Positions 26,101-34,713 of a stretch of DNA of 64,000 nucleotides are shown here, piece after piece; position 1 is the first letter of the stretch; the number at the start of each line of letters is the position of its first letter. Source of the DNA: Pedobacter suwonensis (lineage in GTDB: Bacteria; Bacteroidota; Bacteroidia; Sphingobacteriales; Sphingobacteriaceae); the NCBI RefSeq assembly GCF_900111825.1, contig NZ_FOJM01000002.1, positions 1 through 64,000 on the forward strand, given 5' to 3'. The translations under genes and the position numbers were made by a program. The notes under the pieces are model-generated. The model was not told the DNA's origin, made no database searches, and saw nothing but the letters and a program-made list of their open reading frames with translations.

Positions 26101-28716
26101 ACAGAAGCCTCCATGTTATCGTTCACCGCTGATAAAGAAAAATTCACCGTTGGAGAGGATATTACTTTAACCATACCAACAGGTAAAAATGGAAAAGCGC
26201 TCATTTCAATTGAAAATGGAAGCCATGTGTTAAAAACGTTCTGGGTAGATACCAAAGCTGGCCAAACACAATTTAAATTTAAGGCAGAAAAAGAAATGGC
26301 ACCTAACGTTTTTGCCAACATTACTTTATTGCAACCGCACGCACAAACGGTTAACGATTTACCGATCAGAATGTATGGCGCTATTCCAATTGCTATAGAA
26401 GATCCGCAAACGATTTTAAAACCGACCATTAAAATGGCCGATAAGATTAAACCGGAAACCGAAAATACCATTACTGTGGGCGAACAGAATGGCAAAGCCA
26501 TGACCTATACCATTGCGCTGGTTGATGAAGGTTTGCTTGACTTAACCCGGTTTAAAACGCCTGATCCACATGGTGTGTTTTATGCCCGCGAAGGTTTAGG
26601 CGTTAAAACATGGGATTTATTCGACTATGTGCTTGGCGCCTGGGGTGGGAATTTAGAACGAATTTTAAGTATTGGCGGTGATGGAAGCATCAACAAAAAT
26701 TTAAACCCGGCAAAAGCCAACCGTTTTAAAGCGGTGGTTAAATTTATGGGTCCATTTACGATTGGAAAAGGCGAAAGTAAAACCCACAAGTTTAAATTGC
26801 CACAATATATTGGCGCCGTAAGGGCTATGGTAGTTGCCGGACAGGATGCGGCATATGGTTTTGCAGAAAAATCAGTTCAGGTTAAAAAACCTTTAATGGT
26901 TTTGGCCACCCTGCCAAGGGTTATTGGCCCTGGAGAAAGTTTCACTTTACCGGTAACCGTATTTGCCACAGAGAAAAACCTCAAAAATGTATCGGTACAA
27001 CTGCAGGCCAATAATTTAATTGTTCAGGGCAGTAACAAGCAACAACTTTACTACAAACAAACAGGTGAACAAATGGCCTATTTTGAGGTAAAAGCACCAA
27101 ATACCGTGGGTATTGCCAAAGTGAAAGTAATCGCACAAAGCGGAGCCGAAAAAACAGTTTATGATGTGGAAATTGATATCAGAAATCCAAACCCATATGT
27201 AACCAATGTGGTTTCTGCAACCGTTCAGCCACATACCAAATGGGCAGTAAATTATTTACCAATAGGAATGACGGGTACCAATTCAGGTTCGCTGGAAGTA
27301 TCCTCTATCCCGGCAATTAACCTGGGCAAAAGATTGAGTTACCTCATTCAATATCCACATGGCTGTATCGAGCAGACAACTTCGGGTATATTCCCTCAGT
27401 TATTCTTAGATCGATTAAGCCCATTGAACCAACAGCAGAAAGCTAAAACGGAAAAAAACATCAAAGCTGGAATAAATAGGCTTAAAGGTTTCCAAACGAC
27501 TGACGGCGGTTTATCTTACTGGCCTGGCGAAGGTACATCGGATGAATGGGGAAGTAATTATGCCGGTCATTTTTTAATTGAAGCACAAAATGCCGGTTAT
27601 ACCCTACCCGTTGGTCTTTTAGATGAGTTATTGCGCTTTCAAAAATCAAAGGCTACAAACTGGGCGCCAAACAGCAATAATTTTTATGGTGGCGATTTAT
27701 CGCAAGCATATCGTTTATATGTGCTGGCACTGGCTAAAAGACCAGAGATGGCAGCTATGAACCGTTTGAAAGCTTTCCAATATTTATCTGTAGCTGCGAA
27801 GTGGCGTTTGGCAGCGGCCTATAAACTAGCCGGGCAAAATGAGGTGGCTCAAAATATGATCAAAGGCCTGGATACATCCATTCAGCCCTATAAACAATTG
27901 GGAGGAACTTATGGCTCTGATGTGCGTGACGAAGCTATGATTTTAGAAACGTTGACGCTACTTAGTCAGAAAGCAAAAGCAGCAGGTTTATTGCAACCTT
28001 TAGCAGCCAAACTGGGTGAAAACACATGGTATAGCACACAAACAACTGCTTATAGTTTATTGGCTATCGCTAAATTCTGCGGATCCAACCAGTCGGCTAA
28101 TAAGCTGCAATATCAATATGTATTGGATGGTAAGTCTGCACCTGTCAACGCTACGCAATATATCAATAGTACACCGGTAAGCTTTAAAGGAAATACGGCT
28201 TCGGTTACCAATAATGGAAATAATGTACTATTTGTACGTTTGGTTTTAGAAGGACAACCAGTTGCTGGTCAGAATAACTTTTTACCTAACCGTCCTGATG
28301 TTTTAGACATGAGCGTGAACTACAAACGTTTAAATGGAAAAGTTTTAGATCCCACTACCCTGAAACAAGGAACAGATTTTTATGCCGAAGTAACCATCAA
28401 AAATCCTGGCAGAATGGGTTATTACGAACAGATGGCATTAACACAGATTTTCCCTTCTGGATGGGAAATCATCAATACCCGTGTAAATGATAACCAAAGT
28501 ATCCTGGCATCATCTCCTTTCACCTATCAGGACATTAGAGATGATCGTGTTTTCACTTATTTCAATGTAAGGGAAGGCGAAAGTTTGGTTTATAAGGTAC
28601 TGCTTAATGCTTCTTACCTGGGTAAATACTATCTATCGGCCGTTCAATGTGAAGCGATGTATAACAATGATATTTCGGCTACTGAACCTGGCAAATGGGT
28701 GCAGGTGGTAAAATAG
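23125..28716 (+). CDS. Bacterial alpha-2-macroglobulin family protein, membrane anchored
   Basis: 1863 residues, typical of large bacterial alpha-2-macroglobulins (YfhM type). One hydrophobic segment at about 15-35 (FIFIGLLAVSIASIVFIYF) followed by Lys residues anchors it in the inner membrane; no lipobox Cys is present. MG1-like strands, a long Asp/Glu-rich insert near residues 465-500, the central bait region and the alpha2M-N-2 part lead to the thioester motif, Cys1414-Ile-Glu-Gln1417 in YPHGCIEQTTS, in an alpha/alpha toroid, and then a receptor-like domain. It traps attacking proteases in the periplasm by covalent linkage. The partner pbpC follows after a RAYT gene. The thioester is intact. 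Confidence 0.93.
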   Translation: MEQPSTYQSSSKKKFIFIGLLAVSIASIVFIYFNKKKKSNEENQAYAKYIEAYTSGTISKKSFIRVHLANAATGMQDLGKADTRELFDFSPSISGKTYWIDPQTVEFRPDENLKPGKNYEATFKLSEVSDTEKGLEDFDFEFKVITPGLILSQNGLVSQNNTSLDYMKLTGEVATADVEETSKIEKTLSLDFDQKLKIKWQHDPAKNSSKFTIDSIKKIGNDQTLKIEWDGDAIDADQKGEVEVRVPAINKFEILDMKAIQGEEDYALVQFSEPIGVGQDLTGMITLGNLGDLRYTIDASQVKVYAAEELKGNYALNVNAGIENINGKKLSDGKMASLVFEDKLPAVTIAGAGTILPNSGKLVLPFEAINLKAVDVTVIKIYENNIPQFFQTNSYKDGNELRRVAKPILQKTVRLDEDKALNLHKKNRFTLDLDKMIRTEPGAMYRVTIAFRQEYNAYNCKAGEDKSDGSDEESEYGDYEGYGEKIDEDDDFWQRYNNYYPSDYRWNDKDNPCTPSFYTSQRWASRNLIASNIGLVAKRGNDNSMLIVATDLLTAKPLSGVNLELMDYQKQIIFTTKTDGDGFARFDLKRQPFLLIAKNGSERGYLKLDDGSSLPLSRFDVGGDVVQSGLKGFIYGERGVWRPGDSLFISFVLEDKLKKLPANYPVTMEFYNPKGQLYKRLINGKPLNGFYTFKTATESTAPTGNWMAKVKAGGATFTKTLKIETIMPNRLKIDFNIGNRTYLSAGTSAATLSAKWLFGAVAQNLRAKVDVNLNTTETKFKGFDGFSFDNPTVNFESQVKTIFEGTLNQNGTAQVNTNLNENNTAPGVLRANFTTKIFEPGGNFSIDNFSIPYHVYNSYLGIRTEKGDRLSGMLVTGKDHKVEIVNVNTDGKLLTGTKTVTVELYKTQWRWWWEQDDQYTYANFTQNQYNKLVESHQVNLFNGRGSWNLRVDEPEWGRYLILVRDVNGGHVTGKSVYIDWPGWAQREQGSNPTEASMLSFTADKEKFTVGEDITLTIPTGKNGKALISIENGSHVLKTFWVDTKAGQTQFKFKAEKEMAPNVFANITLLQPHAQTVNDLPIRMYGAIPIAIEDPQTILKPTIKMADKIKPETENTITVGEQNGKAMTYTIALVDEGLLDLTRFKTPDPHGVFYAREGLGVKTWDLFDYVLGAWGGNLERILSIGGDGSINKNLNPAKANRFKAVVKFMGPFTIGKGESKTHKFKLPQYIGAVRAMVVAGQDAAYGFAEKSVQVKKPLMVLATLPRVIGPGESFTLPVTVFATEKNLKNVSVQLQANNLIVQGSNKQQLYYKQTGEQMAYFEVKAPNTVGIAKVKVIAQSGAEKTVYDVEIDIRNPNPYVTNVVSATVQPHTKWAVNYLPIGMTGTNSGSLEVSSIPAINLGKRLSYLIQYPHGCIEQTTSGIFPQLFLDRLSPLNQQQKAKTEKNIKAGINRLKGFQTTDGGLSYWPGEGTSDEWGSNYAGHFLIEAQNAGYTLPVGLLDELLRFQKSKATNWAPNSNNFYGGDLSQAYRLYVLALAKRPEMAAMNRLKAFQYLSVAAKWRLAAAYKLAGQNEVAQNMIKGLDTSIQPYKQLGGTYGSDVRDEAMILETLTLLSQKAKAAGLLQPLAAKLGENTWYSTQTTAYSLLAIAKFCGSNQSANKLQYQYVLDGKSAPVNATQYINSTPVSFKGNTASVTNNGNNVLFVRLVLEGQPVAGQNNFLPNRPDVLDMSVNYKRLNGKVLDPTTLKQGTDFYAEVTIKNPGRMGYYEQMALTQIFPSGWEIINTRVNDNQSILASSPFTYQDIRDDRVFTYFNVREGESLVYKVLLNASYLGKYYLSAVQCEAMYNNDISATEPGKWVQVVK

Positions 28717-28730
28717 GCTTATTTTAAAAA

Positions 28731-28757
28731 GCCTCGGTTCGTGTCACCACGAACCGA
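28731..28757 (+). repeat. REP hairpin 1, upstream of the RAYT gene
   Basis: GCC followed by TCGGTTCGTG (28734-28743), loop TCAC, CACGAACCGA (28748-28757): a perfect 10-bp stem with a 4-base loop, 15 bases after the alpha-2-macroglobulin stop. Two more copies lie after the RAYT gene. Confidence 0.85.
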
Positions 28758-28809
28758 AACTTTATCTATTTATTGCTTACATTTTTTCCTAAATAGAAAT
28801 TTAACATCA

Positions 28810-29358
28810 ATGGATAAATTATTTGAAGCAAGAAGAAAGAATTATATTGAAATCGGAAAAATTTATTTTTGGACGGCAACCATCAACAAATGGCAAAAAC
28901 TATTAGAGAAGGATATCTTTAAACAGATTATATTAAATTCATTTGAATATTTAAGCAAATTGAATAAACTTGACATTTTCGCTTTCGTCATTATGCCTAA
29001 TCATATACATGTAATTCTGCGGACTAAAGAGCTAAATGGAAAAGAAACCGTTCAAGGTTCTTTTTTAAAATATACAGCTCATGAGTTTAAAAAATTATTA
29101 AGTCCTAGTGAACTTGTTCATTATTACAGAAATGCGATTAATAAGAATTATGAATTTTGGCAGAGAGATTCGTTGGCTATACACCTATACACTCCAAAAG
29201 TTGCGTATCAAAAGCTAACTTATCTGCACAATAATCCTTGTACATCGCATTGGCAGTTGGCAACGGAGCCTGAAGAGTATTTATATTCCTCGGCATCTTT
29301 TTACGAAAAGAGTGAATTAAAGTATACTTTTTTGAAAGACTTGAGATTAGAATTTTAA
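28810..29358 (+). CDS. REP-associated tyrosine transposase (RAYT, Y1_Tnp)
   Basis: The frame is open from 28741, inside a REP hairpin; the ATG at 28810 is the realistic start and gives 182 residues. It shows the Y1_Tnp fold: WTATINKWQKLL at the start, the HUH motif H65-I-H67 in FVIMPNHIHVIL, and the YLHNNP and YLYSSASFY segments near the end. RAYTs are single-strand nucleases that cut and join DNA at REP hairpins and help their spread; they are domesticated rather than true transposons. Three REP hairpins flank this gene, as expected. It interrupts the usual alpha-2-macroglobulin-pbpC operon, in the same orientation, so read-through is possible. Confidence 0.92.
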   Translation: MDKLFEARRKNYIEIGKIYFWTATINKWQKLLEKDIFKQIILNSFEYLSKLNKLDIFAFVIMPNHIHVILRTKELNGKETVQGSFLKYTAHEFKKLLSPSELVHYYRNAINKNYEFWQRDSLAIHLYTPKVAYQKLTYLHNNPCTSHWQLATEPEEYLYSSASFYEKSELKYTFLKDLRLEF

Positions 29359-29366
29359 AATTGAAA

Positions 29367-29393
29367 ATGGTTCGTGATGACACGAACCATGGC
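29367..29393 (-). repeat. REP hairpin 2, inverted
   Basis: ATGGTTCGTG (29367-29376), loop ATGA, CACGAACCAT (29381-29390) followed by GGC. Read on the minus strand it is GCC then ATGGTTCGTG, the same design as hairpin 1 in opposite orientation. It starts 8 bases after the RAYT stop. Confidence 0.85.
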
Positions 29394-29403
29394 AAAAAAA
29401 CAA

Positions 29404-29430
29404 GCCTCGGTCCGTGTCTTCACGGACGGA
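29404..29430 (+). repeat. REP hairpin 3
   Basis: GCC then TCGGTCCGTG, loop TCTT, CACGGACGGA, one G/G mismatch in a 10-position stem. Same orientation as hairpin 1, so hairpins 2 and 3 form a head-to-tail-free inverted pair like a BIME, 17 bases before the pbpC start. Confidence 0.8.
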
Positions 29431-29446
29431 AATTTATAAAAATTAA

Positions 29447-31819
29447 ATGAACAAAATCCCAAAAGCTTTCCTCATTTCCGATCTCATCTGCTTTATACTG
29501 CTTTTGGCTTTCCTTTTTTCCTTGCCGTCAAAACTTTTCAAAACGCCTACCTCCTATGTTATCGAGGCCAGCAATGGGCATTTATTAAGTGCTGCAATCG
29601 CCAGCGACGGGCAGTGGCGTTTCCCTGTAGCAAATCGTGTTCCTGTAAAATTTAAGGATTGCATTATTGCTTTTGAAGATAAACGATTTTATAGCCATTT
29701 TGGGGTAGATGTATTGGCCATGAGCAGGGCCATGCGGCAAAACCTGCGGGCAAAAAGTGTGGTAAGTGGCGGCAGTACGCTAACCATGCAGGTTATCCGG
29801 TTATCGCGTAAACAAGACCGGACCATTTGGCAAAAATTATTGGAGGTCATTTTAGCTTTCCGTTTGGAAATGAGATATTCAAAAGAAGAAATTATAGGCC
29901 TGTATGCCGCTAACGCCCCTTTCGGGAGTAATGTTGTAGGTTTAGAAGCTGCCAGCTGGCGGTATTACGGCCGCGATGCCAAAACACTTTCATGGGGTGA
30001 GATGGCCACCTTGGCCGTTCTTCCCAACAGTCCCTCATTGGTTCATCCCGGTAAAAACTCAACCAGACTTGTCAAAAAAAGGAATGATCTGCTGGATAAG
30101 CTTGCCCGGTTAAAATATATCGATCAGGCTACCGCTAATTTATCTAAATTAGAGCCAGTGCCGGGCAAACCTATGCCCCTGCCCCAAAATGCGCCGCACC
30201 TATTAAACCGCTTTAAAGCAGAACGTGTTAACCTTAACATCCCAAATACCAGAATTACTTCTACCCTGGATGAAAACATACAGCTAAAAGTTAATGCCAT
30301 ATTAAAACGATATAACAACCGCTATAGGGCAAACGATATCAATAATATTTCTGCCTTGGTACTTGACGCCAAAACCGGCCAGGTGGTGAGTTATGTAGGT
30401 AATATATATCAACCAGAAAATACCGAGTTACAAAGCCATGTAGACATGATTAAGGCTCCTCGGAGCCCGGGTAGTACTTTAAAACCATTGCTATATGCCA
30501 GTATGCTTAATGATGGCTTTATACTACCGCATACCATAATTCCCGATATTCCTACTCAAATAGCCGGTTATTCGCCACAAAATTACGATCTGGGTTATGA
30601 TGGCGCCATTGCTGCTGATAAAGCGCTGAGCCGCTCGTTAAATATTCCGGCTGTTAAAATGTTGCAGCAGTACAAGTATGAGCGTTTTTACGATAAATTA
30701 AAAAAACTGGGAATAGGCACCTTGAACCAGCCGGCAGATCATTATGGATTGTCGCTAATTTTAGGTGGCAGCGAAGTTACCATGTGGGATCTGGCCAACA
30801 CCTATATGGGCATGGTACGTACACTAAACCATTTTAACACCTATAAAGGCCTTTACAATCCCGAAGATTATAAACAGGCCATTTACTTTAGCCATCAAAC
30901 TAAAGAGGAAAAAGACTATCAGCGCAACTCGTTTTTAGATCACGGCGCCATATGGGCTACCTTTAATGCCATGGAAGAAGTAATGCGCCCTGGTGATGAA
31001 GGCTTATGGGAACAGTTTTCATCTTCGCAACGGGTAGCCTGGAAAACCGGTACAAGTTTTGGTTTCCGCGATGCCTGGGCCGTAGGCTTGACTCCAAATT
31101 ACGTCGTATGCGTTTGGGTAGGTAACGCAGATGGTGAAGGCCGGCCAGGATTGGTGGGCATAGAAGCAGCTGCACCAGTGCTCTTTGATATTTTTAGATT
31201 GTTGCCTAATGGTAAATGGTTCGAAACACCGGTAACCAAACTCAAAAAACTTAACATATGTAGACAAAGCGGTTACAAAGCCGGAGAATATTGCACTGAT
31301 GTAATTCAAGAACTTGTTCCGGTTGCCGGAGAAAAGACAGCCGTTTGTCCTTTTCACAAATTGGTTCATTTAGATCAAACAGGTACTTTCAGGGTTACCG
31401 ACAATTGTGAAAGTACCACTCAGATGCAACACAAAAGCTGGTTCATTTTACCACCGGCTATGGAATACTATTACAAAATAAAAAATAGCGGTTATAAATC
31501 CCTCCCTCCTTTTAAAGCTGGTTGTGATCTTTCAGGTGGAAACAGTGTGATGGAAGTCATTTATCCTAAAAACAATGCAATTGTTTACATCCCATTGGAA
31601 CTAGATGGAACCAGAGGTAAAATCGTAATTAATGCAGCGCACAGAAATCCAGGTGCTAAAATATACTGGCACATTGATGATGAATATATAAGTACCACCA
31701 CTAATTTTCATCAATTGGCCATTAGTCCGCCGCCCGGTAAACATACCTTGACATTGGTTGATGAGAATGGCGAGCGACTGGTGCAGGCTTTTACGGTATT
31801 GGATAAGGAAAAGAAGTAA
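29447..31819 (+). CDS. pbpC: Penicillin-binding protein 1C, bifunctional
   Basis: 790 residues, inner-membrane anchored by one N-terminal helix (about 8-28). The GT51 transglycosylase domain has catalytic Glu77 in FEDKRFYSHFGVD and the GGSTLTMQ motif at 109-116. The transpeptidase domain has S343-T-L-K346 in SPGSTLKPLLY, S397-L-N399, and K533-T-G-T. The C-terminal 90 residues, with a preceding Cys-containing linker, match the BiPBP_C domain of PBP1C. It makes peptidoglycan, and with alpha-2-macroglobulin forms a known repair and defence pair. All catalytic motifs are present. The start lies 17 bases after a REP hairpin, so its 5-prime leader contains REP structure. Confidence 0.95.
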   Translation: MNKIPKAFLISDLICFILLLAFLFSLPSKLFKTPTSYVIEASNGHLLSAAIASDGQWRFPVANRVPVKFKDCIIAFEDKRFYSHFGVDVLAMSRAMRQNLRAKSVVSGGSTLTMQVIRLSRKQDRTIWQKLLEVILAFRLEMRYSKEEIIGLYAANAPFGSNVVGLEAASWRYYGRDAKTLSWGEMATLAVLPNSPSLVHPGKNSTRLVKKRNDLLDKLARLKYIDQATANLSKLEPVPGKPMPLPQNAPHLLNRFKAERVNLNIPNTRITSTLDENIQLKVNAILKRYNNRYRANDINNISALVLDAKTGQVVSYVGNIYQPENTELQSHVDMIKAPRSPGSTLKPLLYASMLNDGFILPHTIIPDIPTQIAGYSPQNYDLGYDGAIAADKALSRSLNIPAVKMLQQYKYERFYDKLKKLGIGTLNQPADHYGLSLILGGSEVTMWDLANTYMGMVRTLNHFNTYKGLYNPEDYKQAIYFSHQTKEEKDYQRNSFLDHGAIWATFNAMEEVMRPGDEGLWEQFSSSQRVAWKTGTSFGFRDAWAVGLTPNYVVCVWVGNADGEGRPGLVGIEAAAPVLFDIFRLLPNGKWFETPVTKLKKLNICRQSGYKAGEYCTDVIQELVPVAGEKTAVCPFHKLVHLDQTGTFRVTDNCESTTQMQHKSWFILPPAMEYYYKIKNSGYKSLPPFKAGCDLSGGNSVMEVIYPKNNAIVYIPLELDGTRGKIVINAAHRNPGAKIYWHIDDEYISTTTNFHQLAISPPPGKHTLTLVDENGERLVQAFTVLDKEKK

Positions 31820-31940
31820 ACGAAATTCGTTTGCATTTATGCCAGTGTATACAAGCAGATTGAAAATAAGAGATCCGCTGTTTACTCGGGAAGTAATCCA
31901 ATCAATAATTTTTTGCGCACACCTCTCGCTCTAAACAACA
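31820..31940. other. Spacer before the repeat array
   Basis: About 120 bases after pbpC with no hairpin terminator or gene that I can see; it leads directly into the first repeat copy. Confidence 0.4.
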
Positions 31941-33133
31941 AATTTAATGTACTAATGATTTAGGCTTTTAGGAAATGAACGTGATTGGTTCGTGGCAGCT
32001 TGCAGTCCCGCTATCGCTTATAGTCCTCGCTGCGCTCCGGGCTATTCCGCTTTATCGGGTTTAGCAACAAAGGTTTCTGCACCCTGCAACCCTACAAATA
32101 AAATACGCTTTAGCCATTTAGCCCCGGTTGCAGCGGCACCCTGCAGCAACGAGGTACGAGGCAGCGAAGCGTATAAGCGAAAAACGGGAACAAACATGGT
32201 GTTGAGTACAGGTTTTGCGCTTCAAATAATAAATTTAATGTATTAATGATTTAGGTTCTTCAGGAAATTAATGTTAAATGGTTCCTGGCGGCCTGCAGTC
32301 CCGCTATCGCTTATAGTCCTCTCCCGACGGAATGCCGGGATCCGGGCTATTCCGCTTTATCGGGTTTAAGAACAAGGGTTTCTTCACCCTGCAGCCCTAC
32401 AAATAAAATACTGCTTTAGCCATTTAGCCCCGGTTGCAGCGGTACCCTACAGCAACGAGGTACGAGGCAGCGAAGCGTATAAGCGGAAAATGGGAACAAA
32501 CATGGTGTTGAGTACAGGTTTTGCGCTTCGAATAATAAATTTAATGTATTAATGATTTAGGTTCTTCAGGAAATTAATGTTAAATGGTTCCTGGCGGCTT
32601 GCAGTCCCGCTATCGCTTATAGTCCACTCCCAACGGCATGCCGGGATCCGGGCTATTCCGCTTTATCGGGTTTAAGAACAAGGGGTTCTGCACCCTGCAA
32701 CCCCACAAATGAAATACTGTTTTAGCCATTTAGCCCCGGTTGCAGCGGTACCCTGCAGCAACGAGGTACGAGGCCGCGAAGCGTATAAGCGGAAAACGGG
32801 AACAAACATGGTGTTGAGTACAGGTTTTGCGCTCCGAATAATAAATTTAATGTATTAATGATTTAGGTTCTTCAGGAAATTAATGTTAAATGGTTCTTGG
32901 CGGCCTACAGTCCCGCTATCGCTTATAGTCCTCGCTGCGCTCCGGGCTATTCCGCTTTATCGGGTTTAAAAATAAGGGGTTCTGCACCCTGCAGCCCCAC
33001 AAATGAAATACTGCTTTAGCCATTTAGCCCCGGTTGCAGCGGTACCCTGCAGCAACGAGGTACGAGGCAGCGAAGCGTACAAGCAGAAAACGGGAACAAA
33101 CATGGTGTTGAGTACAGGTTTTGCGCTTCAAAT
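31941..33133. repeat. Four tandem copies of a ~300-bp non-coding repeat
   Basis: Copies begin at 31941, 32232, 32538 and 32844, with periods of 291, 306 and 306 bases; the fourth ends near 33133. Each unit starts AATTTAATGT, has a CCCGCTATCGCTTATAGTCC block, a GGGCTATTCCGCTTTATCGGG block, a TTTAGCCATTTAGCCCCGG block, and a CGAAGCGTATAAGCGGAAAA block that is a rough inverse of the first, so each unit folds on itself. Copies 1 and 4 have CTCGCTGCGCTCCGGG where copies 2 and 3 have a hairpin module CTCCC-ACGG-ATGCCGGGATCC. No protein gene is supported. Decayed single copies appear at about 6.24 and 18.8 kb. Confidence 0.9.
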
Positions 33134-33223
33134 GCATAAATCATCTCTGAGATAACCAAAACAGATCCAAAAAATCGGAAAACAGCAAATGAGTTGCCTT
33201 AAAAAATACCAAATCCCTGCTTG

Positions 33224-33916
33224 CTACACTTCCGTTCTGGTAACTACCAACTGACGCGAAATTGTACCATACACCATTAAATACTGCGCAATCATATAAG
33301 TTGCCATAATTAATGCTCCGCTTTGTGGAATGGGCTGACTAAACTTGTTAACCGCCAAAATGCTATCAGAAAGCAAGAAAAACAATGCCGCATAAAAAAT
33401 GAGCTTAAAGCTGAAAATGTTTACTTTACCATATCGATTGAAGGCCATAATGGCCATAACCGTGGCAATGATAGCATACATTAAAACGGGGAATTGCATG
33501 GGCCCCAGTTTAGGCTGCAGGTAGAAGAACAACCCTGAACAAAAGATGGCAAAAGCGCCTACAACCCATAAAAAATATGGCGTTTTGTGATTAGGGTTAG
33601 ATTTATGATCAAGTGTAAATGCCCTGATGTAAAAAATGTGGCAAAATACAAAGGCGATTAATCCATAGATAAAAAAACTAGGTTTATCTTTTTGAAAAAT
33701 CAGCAGCACATCGCCAAGCCAGGCAAAAATCAATCCTGCAAAAATCCGCTTGTGGAAACGTCCTTTTAAATTCGAGCCGACATAAAGCCACACTAAGAGC
33801 ACCACTACTATTAACGGCTTGGTAAAATTGCGCAGCAGCATATCATTGGTATATTCTGCATATAACTGAATTATGAATACGAGAAAAAATATAAAAGAAA
33901 ATAACTTGGTCTTCAT
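33224..33916 (-). CDS. YhhN-family lysoplasmalogenase
   Basis: 230 residues from the ATG at 33916 (a TTG codon directly before it extends the open frame). About eight membrane helices cover the whole protein. The YhhN hallmarks are seen: NFTKPLIVV in the second helix, FAWLGDVLLIF with the conserved Gly-Asp, FVFCHIFYIRAF, and FFLLSDSILAVNKF near the end. Human and bacterial members hydrolyse the vinyl-ether bond of lysoplasmalogens; whether this organism makes plasmalogens cannot be told. It is an inner-membrane protein and single gene, its 3-prime end close to the repeat array. Confidence 0.88.
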   Translation of the reverse strand: MKTKLFSFIFFLVFIIQLYAEYTNDMLLRNFTKPLIVVVLLVWLYVGSNLKGRFHKRIFAGLIFAWLGDVLLIFQKDKPSFFIYGLIAFVFCHIFYIRAFTLDHKSNPNHKTPYFLWVVGAFAIFCSGLFFYLQPKLGPMQFPVLMYAIIATVMAIMAFNRYGKVNIFSFKLIFYAALFFLLSDSILAVNKFSQPIPQSGALIMATYMIAQYLMVYGTISRQLVVTRTEV

Positions 33917-34362
33917 CAACGCCGGGATTTGCCTTTTGCAAATTTAAAAACCAAATTACGGATATTAAGTGGATCGCCATAAAAATTACTTGATAACCCA
34001 ACCGGCAATTTCAAAACAGTACCTACAAAGAACCAGAAAGCGGCCTGAAATACACAAGTCTAATTTGCCATACTTTCGGTTCTAATGAAACTACACACGA
34101 AATTAACGCAGCAGGATCCAAACCTATATTCTCTTGGGCAATTTGGAAAACGGGATAGATCATTTAGTGTAATCTATACTCATATAAAATGCTTCGTCAG
34201 GCATATTTGCTTAGCGATTTTCTTCATCAGCGTAAAAATATATTACTGTAATATTTATGCTTGTTTGGCATTAGTTATTGATATTTCGCAAACGCAACCT
34301 TACCTTTGGGTGGTCAATTTAATGTCTTATTACATTTGATTGTCCATTAAATCATCCCACCT
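33917..34362. other. Intergenic stretch with a promoter for the next gene
   Basis: No gene is accepted here. TTG at 34279-34281, a 20-base gap and TACCTTTG at 34302-34309 form a good Bacteroidota promoter, with start about 45 bases before the ATG at 34363. The 84-codon frame at 34085-34339 would run through this promoter and has no familiar features. Confidence 0.5.
34279..34309 (+). promoter_or_regulatory. Bacteroidota-type promoter
   Basis: TTG (34279-34281), 20 bases, TACCTTTG (34302-34309) fits TTG-N19/20-TAnnTTTG. It lies 54 bases before the ATG of the exported OB-fold protein. Confidence 0.55.
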
Positions 34363-34713
34363 ATGAAAAAATTGTCTCTCCTTCTTTCGCTAACTGCGGT
34401 AGCATTTTATGCAAAAAGCCAAACGATGATACTAGCCAAAGATGTAGCTCAATATGTCGGAAAAAACGTTTCCATCTGCGATTCGGTGTACAGCGCAAAA
34501 GCCTTAGATAAATTAACCTTAATTAATTTGGGAGGTGCCTATCCAAAAGAGCTGATCACTATAGTGATCAATAAAGAAGATGAGCGTAAATTCCCTTCAG
34601 AACCTGCAAGCATGTTTATTGGAAATAATGTTTGTGTCACCGGAGTGGTTTCAGATTTTAAAGGCAAAAAACAGATTGTAGTTACCGATCCGAAACAGAT
34701 TGTCGTAAAATAA
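34363..34713 (+). CDS. Small exported OB-fold-like protein
   Basis: 116 residues with a signal peptide (SLLLSLTAVAFYAKSQ, cut before TMIL). The rest resembles a single OB-fold of the exported nucleic-acid-binding or tRNA_anti-like kind: DVAQYVGKNVSICDSVYS, TLINLGGAYP, ITIVI and MFIGNNVCVTGVVSDFKGKK are strands in the expected order, as in small periplasmic proteins with a glyxxYP loop. Ligand and role are unknown. It ends immediately against the stop of the convergent vsr gene, with no space left between them. Confidence 0.75.
   Translation: MKKLSLLLSLTAVAFYAKSQTMILAKDVAQYVGKNVSICDSVYSAKALDKLTLINLGGAYPKELITIVINKEDERKFPSEPASMFIGNNVCVTGVVSDFKGKKQIVVTDPKQIVVK

Noticed and set aside
28741..28809. 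Upstream start for the RAYT gene
   Set aside because: This part lies inside the REP hairpin and does not resemble the family N-terminus; the ATG at 28810 fits.
31992..32246. An 84-codon open frame in the first tandem repeat copy
   Set aside because: It lies across repeat modules, is broken in the other copies, and has a composition unlike the nearby genes.
31941..33133. CRISPR-like array
   Set aside because: The repeat unit is about 300 bases with no spacer-repeat alternation, and no cas gene is nearby.
34085..34339. An 84-codon open frame before the exported OB-fold gene
   Set aside because: It runs through a good promoter for the next gene, has no recognisable features, and its Cys/Ile-rich content is not gene-like.
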